NCBI GenBank assembly: GCA_963762605.1
Contig: CAVXLJ010000011.1
Span: forward strand, 302,180-366,179
Direction: 5' to 3'
Length of the DNA stretch: 64,000 nucleotides
Source: CAVSRC01 sp963762605
GTDB lineage: Bacteria > Pseudomonadota > Alphaproteobacteria > Rhizobiales > Kaistiaceae
The notes under the pieces are model-generated. The model did not search any database and was not told the origin of the DNA. It saw only the letters and a list, made by a program, of their open reading frames with translations. Below are positions 59,450 to 64,000 of the stretch, piece by piece. Position 1 is the stretch's first letter. Each line of letters begins with the position of its first letter. The translations under genes and the position numbers were made by a program.

Positions 59450-59625
59450 GTGCGCCGCGTCTCCTCACTCCGGATTCCCCATACCCACCCTCTACCTCGC
59501 CGCCCCTCTGAGTCCGAACGCGCCTTCAACGCCGCGCTGACGGCGGAGATCGAGCGGCTGGGCTTCACGGTCTTCCTGCCCCAGCGCGACGAGGTGAACG
59601 CGATCAAGGCGCCGTGGGCACTCTT
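59450..59625 (+). pseudogene. Nucleoside 2-deoxyribosyltransferase, broken fragment
   Basis: FPIPTLYLAAPL in one frame and SESERAFNAALTAEIERLGF and TVFLPQRDEVNAIKAPWA in another match the first half of a nucleoside 2-deoxyribosyltransferase (typically about 150 residues). It is frameshifted at about 59508 and cut off at about 59624 by the extragenic repeat. Non-functional. Confidence 0.75.
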
Positions 59626-59731
59626 CCTCTCCCTTGGGGAGAGGGCCACGCACCTTATGACCCCCGACCTGATCGGGGGGAATTAGGTGCGTGGGGTGAG
59701 GGCGTACGGACCCTCGTGAGGCACCATCCCC
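59624..59731. repeat. Extragenic repeat family 2, copy 1
   Basis: About 108 bp, with two differences from copy 2 at 62088-62196. Substructure: CTCTCCC/GGGAGAG, then CCACGCACC...GGTGCGTGG around a CCCCC/GGGGG segment, then GGGCGTACGGACCC and CCTCGTGAGGC. It truncates the deoxyribosyltransferase fragment. No coding potential. Confidence 0.88.
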
Positions 59732-59756
59732 TCACCCGCTCGGCTCACGCTCGCGA

Positions 59757-59837
59757 CCTCTCCCGCCAAAGTCGGATGTTTCCGACTTTGGCACTATTGA
59801 CTCCGAACACGGGCAAGCCCGTGTTCGGTGGGAGAGG
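59757..59837. repeat. Paired-hairpin extragenic repeat, copy B
   Basis: Hairpin 1 GCCAAAGTCGGA / TCCGACTTTGGC (59765-59776, 59781-59792) and hairpin 2 CCGAACACGGGC / GCCCGTGTTCGG (59803-59814, 59817-59828), enclosed by ACCTCTCCC / GGGAGAGGT. Partner of copy A at 38818-38881. Both stems are perfect here. Confidence 0.9.
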
Positions 59838-59852
59838 TGGAAGGAGCCGCCG

Positions 59853-59975
59853 ATGTCGATGCCTGCCGCCGAGGTGGCGCGGGAAATCTTCCGCATCGGT
59901 CGCGACCCGCTCCTCGCCCGCGCCCGGGCTTCACGCGGCAGGCGAAATGTGGAGGATGGAGAGGCGGCGGCGTGA
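59853..59975 (+). pseudogene. Possible third, degenerate uvrA tail
   Basis: The frame ending at a stop at 59975 reads DPLLARARASRGRRNVEDGE and AAA, which resembles the uvrA ending VLARARASRAARD...VEAAE. Identity is low outside LARARASR. If real it is an older duplicate beyond the AbiE insertion; it may also be chance in high-GC DNA. Confidence 0.35.
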
Positions 59976-60010
59976 GGTGCCGCTCCGCCGGGGACCGTGG
60001 GACCGAAAGA

Positions 60011-61378
60011 ATGACCGCGCGGCTGCTTCTCATTGCCCTCGACGGCGCCGACAGCGCCATGATCGACCGGCTCAGCGCCCAGGGGTCGCTGCCGCATCTG
60101 GCGGCGTTGCGGGCACGCGGATCGACGGCGCGGCTGGCGGCGCCAGCGGGCGTCACCGACGACGCGCTGTGGGCGTCGTTCCAGTTCGGCACCGGCATGG
60201 GCGACCACGGACGCTACCACTGGAGGCAGAAGCTCGCCGATGGAAGCTGGGGGCGGGAGGTCGTCCGCCGCCCGTCGTTCTGGAACACGCTTTCCGATGC
60301 CGGCCTCAGGGTCGGCGTCTTCGACGTGCCGAAATGCGGTGCGCCTTTGCCGATCAACGGCCTGCACCTGACTGACTGGCTTGTCCACGGCCGCTATTAC
60401 AGGAAGCCGCTGAGCCAGCCGGAAGCGCTCGCCGGCGAGGTGGTGGCGCGCTTCGGTCCCCCGCCTCCCAGTCGTTGCGAAGAGCCGCCCCACCCGCTGG
60501 CCGACGCCGAGGTCGCGGAGATTTCTGCCAATCTGCACCAATCGATCGCGCAGAAGCGCCGCGCCGCGGTCCATTATCTCGCCTCTGAGCCCTGGGATCT
60601 GTTCATCGTCGGCTTCAAGGAGGCCCATTGCGCCAGCCATTCCCTGTGGCATCTCTCGGACGCTCGCCACCCCGACTATGACGCGGCGCAGAGCCGGCGG
60701 CTCGGCGATCCCATCGGCGAAATCCTTGTCGCTCTCGATGCCGCCATCGGCGAGCTTGTCGCCACGGGCGGCCCCGACGCCGGGGTCGTCGCCTTCTCGA
60801 CCACCGAATACCGGCCCAACGTGTCGCTGGACCACCTGATGCCGGGCATTGCCGAGGCGATCAATCGCCGGCTCGGCGCGACGCGCCCCGAGCGCATCAG
60901 GTGGCGGTTCGTGCCCCGCCGTTGGCGGCCCGCCCCCCGGCAGGTCTGCCAGGTCCTGCCCTATAACGAAAACGCCGTGGCCCTGCGCATTTCTGGCGAG
61001 GCGCCGGAAAGGCGGCAGCTGCTGGCGCGGGTCGGCGCACTGCTCGAGGACCTGCGTGACGCCGACAGCGGCCTTCCGGTCGTGGCTGGCATCAATCGGC
61101 CGTCGTCCGACTATCCCGGCGCCCGCGCCGCCGGGCTTCCCGATCTTCTCGTCCTCCCGGCCGGCAACGCCGCGCCCCGGGCGGTCGTGTCGTCGTCGCT
61201 CGGACGCATCGCCGCCAAGCCGCCGCCGATCCGCGCCGGCAACCACGCGCCCGGCGGGTTTGCCGTTCTTGCCGGCGCCGCCTTGCCCGTGCAGGCGCTC
61301 GCCCGGATGGAGGACTTCGCCGGATTCGCTGCGGAGGTTCTCAATGTGGCAGGCCGCGGGACGGAATCGCGAAGCTAG
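60011..61378 (+). CDS. Alkaline-phosphatase-superfamily phosphodiesterase
   Basis: 455 residues of the type I phosphodiesterase/nucleotide pyrophosphatase group. N-terminal metal and nucleophile region: RLLLIALDGADSAMIDRLSA (metal Asp) and GVTDDALWASFQFGTGMGDH (nucleophile Thr or Ser). Then LFIVGFKEAHCASHSLWHLS (His metal ligands) and VVAFSTTEYRPNVSLDHLMP, where the usual S-D-H-G is replaced by S-T-T-E, so the second metal site may be altered. C-terminal GNHAPGGFAVL matches the usual H-x-x-x-G. Probably hydrolyses a phosphodiester or sulfate; substrate unknown. Confidence 0.78.
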   Translation: MTARLLLIALDGADSAMIDRLSAQGSLPHLAALRARGSTARLAAPAGVTDDALWASFQFGTGMGDHGRYHWRQKLADGSWGREVVRRPSFWNTLSDAGLRVGVFDVPKCGAPLPINGLHLTDWLVHGRYYRKPLSQPEALAGEVVARFGPPPPSRCEEPPHPLADAEVAEISANLHQSIAQKRRAAVHYLASEPWDLFIVGFKEAHCASHSLWHLSDARHPDYDAAQSRRLGDPIGEILVALDAAIGELVATGGPDAGVVAFSTTEYRPNVSLDHLMPGIAEAINRRLGATRPERIRWRFVPRRWRPAPRQVCQVLPYNENAVALRISGEAPERRQLLARVGALLEDLRDADSGLPVVAGINRPSSDYPGARAAGLPDLLVLPAGNAAPRAVVSSSLGRIAAKPPPIRAGNHAPGGFAVLAGAALPVQALARMEDFAGFAAEVLNVAGRGTESRS

Positions 61379-61450
61379 TCCGCCGTTCGGCTGCCGATCC
61401 ATCGCAACGGCGGATCATGCCTGCGGCTAACCCACAAACGTTCGGTCTCT

Positions 61451-61560
61451 TCACTCCCCCGCCCACGCCTCGATCTCCACCCGGCCGCCGAGCGCCAGAC
61501 CGCTGGCGCCGAAGCCGGCGCTTCCCGGCGGCGCCTGCGGCAAACTGCCCTTTGCCGGTT
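61451..61560 (-). pseudogene. Duplicated 3' end of ridA
   Basis: Minus strand, ending at 61451: GFGASGLALGGRVEIEAWAG, against AFGAAGLALDGRVEIEAWAW near the end of intact ridA (63525). The upstream part is frame-disrupted (GKGQFAAG in another frame). About 80 bp recognisable. No start, so not functional. Direct orientation relative to ridA, 2 kb away. Confidence 0.8.
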
Positions 61561-61573
61561 AAGCCAAACTTAG
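61559..61573 (+). promoter_or_regulatory. Possible CtrA-like half-site pair
   Basis: TTAA-GCCAAAC-TTAG, one mismatch from the CtrA consensus TTAA-N7-TTAA, 24 bp upstream of the small membrane protein gene. Suggestive only. Confidence 0.25.
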
Positions 61574-61596
61574 CCGCCTCAAGATAGCCTCGCGCC

Positions 61597-62067
61597 ATGG
61601 CACAGCTTCTCAATCTCGGCGGCATGGCCGTCGGCGCTGTCGGCATCTTCATCGGCTTCTACCTGCTTTCGTCCGCGCCGCTCGCCGCGCTCGCCATCGT
61701 CACCGGCACATGCGTCGGCGTCGTCGGCGTCATGGCCTTCCTTCGCCACGTCGTCTTTCACCGCGAGGATGCCGCCCGCATGGGCTGGCAGACGGATCGG
61801 CCCGACTGGCAGTTCGAGGTCGGCTTCGCCAACCTTGCCTTCGGCCTCCCCGGCCTCCTGGTCGCACTCTGGCTGCCGAGCTACCCGGCCTTCTTCGTCC
61901 TGCTGCTCGGCTACGCCCTCTACCTCGGCCAGGCCGCGGCGCTGCACCTCACCCGCTACCTCGCCGACGAGCACCGCTCCCCGGCCCGCCTTTGGCGCGG
62001 CGTCATCGGCACCTCCCTGTTCGCGGCCCTGATGCTGGTCTTCGCCTGGCGCGCCCTTCTGGGCTGA
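61597..62067 (+). CDS. Small membrane protein, DUF6790-like
   Basis: 156 residues with four hydrophobic spans (for example GAVGIFIGFYLLSSAPLAAL, LAIVTGTCVGVVGVMAFLRH, YPAFFVLLLGYALYLGQAAA, GTSLFAALMLVFAWRALLG) and the conserved-looking VVFHREDAARMGWQTDRPDW and FEVGFANLAFGLPGLLVALW. The H-R-E-D and W-Q-F-E-V-G pattern fits DUF6790. Function unknown. It lies between the ridA tail copy and the family 2 repeat. Confidence 0.65.
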   Translation: MAQLLNLGGMAVGAVGIFIGFYLLSSAPLAALAIVTGTCVGVVGVMAFLRHVVFHREDAARMGWQTDRPDWQFEVGFANLAFGLPGLLVALWLPSYPAFFVLLLGYALYLGQAAALHLTRYLADEHRSPARLWRGVIGTSLFAALMLVFAWRALLG

Positions 62068-62087
62068 CCCGCGCCCCACGCGCTGCT

Positions 62088-62196
62088 TTCCTCTCCCTTG
62101 GGGAGAGGGCCACGCACCTTATGACCCCCGACCTGATCGGGGGGACTTAGGTGCGTGGGGTGAGGGCGTACGGACCCTCGTGAGGCACGATCCCCC
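62088..62196. repeat. Extragenic repeat family 2, copy 2
   Basis: Near-identical to 59624-59731: same CTCTCCC/GGGAGAG stem, CCACGCACC/GGTGCGTGG arms and terminal CCTCGTGAGGC. It is followed by a small hairpin GAAATGCCTTCGGCATTTC (62202-62220), then the IS. About 2.5 kb separates it from copy 1. Confidence 0.9.
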
Positions 62197-62234
62197 CACC
62201 CGAAATGCCTTCGGCATTTCGACCTCCCCGCAAG

Positions 62235-63400
62235 GGGCAGGGCTATCGCATATGGCTGATGAGTTGGAGGAGGAAGGCATCGTCCCATCCGGCGCGTTTG
62301 ATTTTGCCTTTGATGGACCCCTTGTCGGGGTCTTGGCGGAGGAGGTTGAGAGCGAGCTTTCGCAGGAGAGCGAGGTTCTGCGGGGCGTTGTCGGCGCGGC
62401 TTCGCACGCTGTCCTCGTCGAAGGCGACATCGAGGACCCAGTGCAGCTGGTTTTCGATGGTCCAGTGGGTGCGAGCGACTTCGAGCATGCGTTCGGCGGC
62501 GAGTGGGGTCGAGAGCAGGAACCAGCGCACGATGGCCGGTTCGGACAGACCGGCTGTGATGCGGTGGGTTTCGACGCGGGCGACGGCGGCCAGGCCGGGG
62601 AAGTCCATGCCCAGGGCGGGAACCACAATTGCCGTGCGCGTTTCGACCCGGTCGTGGGCATGTGCCGGCCCGCTGATCGCCCGGCCGAGCGGCGCGGCGG
62701 CCGCGACCAAAGCCTGCGCCTGGGCCAGCAGCGTCGGTTGATTGGCTTTGACTGCCAGGGCGTAATCGGCGCCGCTGGCCAGGATGGCCTGGGCCGTGTC
62801 CGCCCGGCAATGCAGGGCATCGGCGGTGACGATGCAGCCGTCCAAACGCAGCAGTGCCAAGGCCTGCTGGGCTCCCAGTACTTCGTTGCGGCGCGGCGCC
62901 ACGCGCTGACCAATGACCAGCCGGGCTTCCGCCGCCCAGACGTTGACCAAGTGCAGAGGGGTTGCCTTGCGCCCACGCTCGTAGGCACCGCGCAGCGCCT
63001 TGCCGTCGATCGCCACCACACCGTGAAGAGCCCGGGCGAAGGCGCGCGAAAACCGGGCAAAGGCCGCCTCAAACGGCTCCGGCTCGATCAGCCGGAACAC
63101 CCGGCTGAAGGTATCGTGGCTCGGCGGCCCGTGCTCAAGCGACACCACCTGCCGCAAGAACGGCAGTTTGGAGCGGGCGAACAGCGCCATATCCGTGCAG
63201 TCTTCCGCCCCGCACAACACCGCCGCCAGCGCTACGAACAGGACCTCCAGCAGATCATGCCGCGCATTGGCCGCACGAGGATCCGGAACCGTCCCAAAAA
63301 CCGCGCTGAACTCTTCCATCGGCACCTCCCTACAGACAAGAGAGACACCTCAAGAATCGAGTTCGCCCATTCCTTCAAGCCATATGCGATTCCCCTGCCC
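62235..63400. mobile_element. ISAs1-family insertion sequence
   Basis: About 1166 bp with terminal inverted repeats: left GGGCAGGGCTATCGCATATG (62235 on), right the complement GGGCAGGGGAATCGCATATG (ending 63400), 19 of 21 matched. It carries one transposase gene on the minus strand. The flanks (CCCCGCAAG and TGAAAGGGGG) do not form a direct target duplication, so the copy may have been reshuffled or the flanking repeats recombined. Confidence 0.9.
62243..63325 (-). CDS. ISAs1-family transposase
   Basis: 360-residue DDE transposase. N-terminal helper domain: FGTVPDPRAANARHDLLEVL, FVALAAVLCGAEDCTDMALF and HGPPSHDTFSRVFRLIEPEP. Catalytic core: VVAIDGKALRGAYERG (first Asp), LDGCIVTADALHCRADTAQA (second Asp) and THWTIENQLHWVLDVAFDED (Glu). 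Intact from start to stop and inside matched inverted repeats, so probably active or recently so. Confidence 0.94.
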   Translation of the reverse strand: MPMEEFSAVFGTVPDPRAANARHDLLEVLFVALAAVLCGAEDCTDMALFARSKLPFLRQVVSLEHGPPSHDTFSRVFRLIEPEPFEAAFARFSRAFARALHGVVAIDGKALRGAYERGRKATPLHLVNVWAAEARLVIGQRVAPRRNEVLGAQQALALLRLDGCIVTADALHCRADTAQAILASGADYALAVKANQPTLLAQAQALVAAAAPLGRAISGPAHAHDRVETRTAIVVPALGMDFPGLAAVARVETHRITAGLSEPAIVRWFLLSTPLAAERMLEVARTHWTIENQLHWVLDVAFDEDSVRSRADNAPQNLALLRKLALNLLRQDPDKGSIKGKIKRAGWDDAFLLQLISHMR

Positions 63401-63524
63401 TGAAAGGGGGAGGTAGGGCTCAGTGCCTGCGGCATGCTCCCCTCCCTCCCCCGCGTCAGCGCGGGGAGGGTGGCCGGCGCAGCCGAACGGGTGGGGGCGA
63501 TAGAGACATGGAGCTGACTCCCCC
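63401..63524. repeat. GC-rich extragenic repeat between IS and ridA
   Basis: No gene. TCCCCTCCCTCCCCCGCG...CGCGGGGAGGG around 63430-63470 forms a hairpin of the same general kind as the segment at 63951-64000. Probably extragenic repeats that flank ridA on both sides. Confidence 0.55.
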
Positions 63525-63911
63525 TCACGTCCCTGCCCACGCCCACGCCTCGATCTCGACGCGGCCGTCGAGCGCCAGGCCCGCCGCGCCGAAGGCGGAG
63601 CGGGCGGGCAGCTTTTCGGGGTGAAAATAACCGATGTAGATGTCGTTGAAGTCCGGCCAGTCGCTCATGTCGGCGAGCATCACCGTCACCTTGAAGATCG
63701 CGTCGAAGCCGAGCCCGTTGGCAGCGAGCGTCGCGCCGATATTGTCCATCGCCTGGCGCGCTTGGGGCCCCACGCCGCCGGGCATCAGCTCCTTGGTGCC
63801 AGGCCTCACCCCCATCTGGCCCGACAGATAGAGCACGTCGCCGACCCTGACCGCGTCGCTGAACGGCAGCCCCGCCCGCCTGGTCGCCTCCGACCTGATG
63901 TAGTCCACCAT
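63525..63911 (-). CDS. RidA/YjgF family protein
   Basis: 128 residues. RidA proteins hydrolyse reactive enamines/imines from PLP enzymes, though many family members lack this activity. Seen: GLPFSDAVRVGDVLYLSGQM, GPQARQAMDNIGATLAANGL, IFKVTVMLADMSDWPDFNDI, YIGYFHPEKLPARSAFGAAG and a short end EIEAWAWAGT. The Arg of the usual R-[ST] active-site segment is kept (PARSAFG). The ATG at 63911 has AAGGAGAAAAGCG upstream. A diverged copy of its 3' end lies at 61451. Confidence 0.9.
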   Translation of the reverse strand: MVDYIRSEATRRAGLPFSDAVRVGDVLYLSGQMGVRPGTKELMPGGVGPQARQAMDNIGATLAANGLGFDAIFKVTVMLADMSDWPDFNDIYIGYFHPEKLPARSAFGAAGLALDGRVEIEAWAWAGT

Positions 63912-63950
63912 CGCTTTTCTCCTTTTCGGTAGCCGCAGCATACGCCCATC

Positions 63951-64000
63951 CCTCCCCCGATGGCGGGGAGGATGGCCGGCGAGAGCCGGCCGGGTACGGG
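63951..64000. repeat. Palindromic extragenic repeat at the right edge
   Basis: CCCTCCCCC...GGCGGGGAGG and GCCGGCGAGAGCCGGC form two hairpins, cut by the window end. Similar to 63430-63490. Confidence 0.6.

Noticed and set aside
62221..63410. Target-site duplication of the ISAs1 element
   Set aside because: The two flanks do not match as direct repeats; only the inverted ends are supported.

Overview
The window looks like a high-GC alphaproteobacterial chromosome, most likely Hyphomicrobiales (Rhizobiales). Evidence: the core block lexA-comEC-gltX-gltA-lpxB-lpxI-lpxA-fabZ-bamA-rseP-dxr-cdsA-uppS-frr-pyrH-tsf-rpsB, a ribosomal protein S2 with a long C-terminal helix-hairpin-helix tail, and LexA boxes of the alphaproteobacterial type (GTTC-N7-GTTC or its complement GAAC-N7-GAAC). 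I cannot name the genus.

Layout. 1-2.7 kb: one end of a Mu/BcepMu-like transposable prophage (transposase running off the left edge, gp16-like regulator, CI-type repressor, repeat-rich end) lying next to the lexA promoter. 2.8-26.5 kb: housekeeping genes for SOS control, DNA uptake, tRNA charging, citrate synthase, lipid A, outer membrane assembly, isoprenoids, phospholipids and translation. glnS and an acetyltransferase lie between comEC and gltX, and a FadL-like porin gene lies between tsf and pyrH. lpxD is absent from its usual place between bamA and fabZ. 26.6-31.4 kb: accessory metabolic and envelope genes. 31.5-38.7 kb: a direct tandem duplication of dnaE (two roughly 3.55-kb units, about 99% identical, each with different indels). 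38.8-41.3 kb: a paired-hairpin repeat, a 32-codon membrane-peptide gene under a perfect LexA box, a low-GC module of two unknown genes plus a transposase remnant between 23-bp direct repeats, and a porin. 42-49.6 kb: membrane proteins, then a complete ECF42-type sigma factor cluster with DGPF/YCII-related proteins, VOC proteins, a RibD-like reductase and an MFS pump, with three near-identical ECF-type promoters. 49.7-57.4 kb: an ogt tail copy, a methyltransferase, ogt, a desaturase, a PhcB-like gene, uvrA with a LexA box, a PD-(D/E)XK nuclease candidate and a uvrA tail copy. 57.4-64 kb: a convergent AbiE toxin-antitoxin pair with three AT-rich palindromes, a broken deoxyribosyltransferase gene, extragenic repeats, a phosphodiesterase, a ridA tail copy, a small membrane protein, an ISAs1-family IS and ridA.

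Main points. (1) A candidate SidA-like SOS-induced membrane peptide lies just upstream of dnaE. (2) At three loci (uvrA, ogt, ridA) an intact gene is followed by extra DNA and then a diverged direct copy of only that gene's 3' end, an arrangement like an e14/icd-type insertion. (3) dnaE is tandemly duplicated. (4) The AbiE pair is convergent and overlapping instead of co-directional. (5) The ECF42 regulon can be read directly from three promoters, one of which adds the MFS pump.

Caution: gltX, tsf, both dnaE copies and the phage transposase all carry single-base indels. Essential genes are hit, so part of this is probably consensus error, and the dnaE tandem could be two strain haplotypes joined in assembly.
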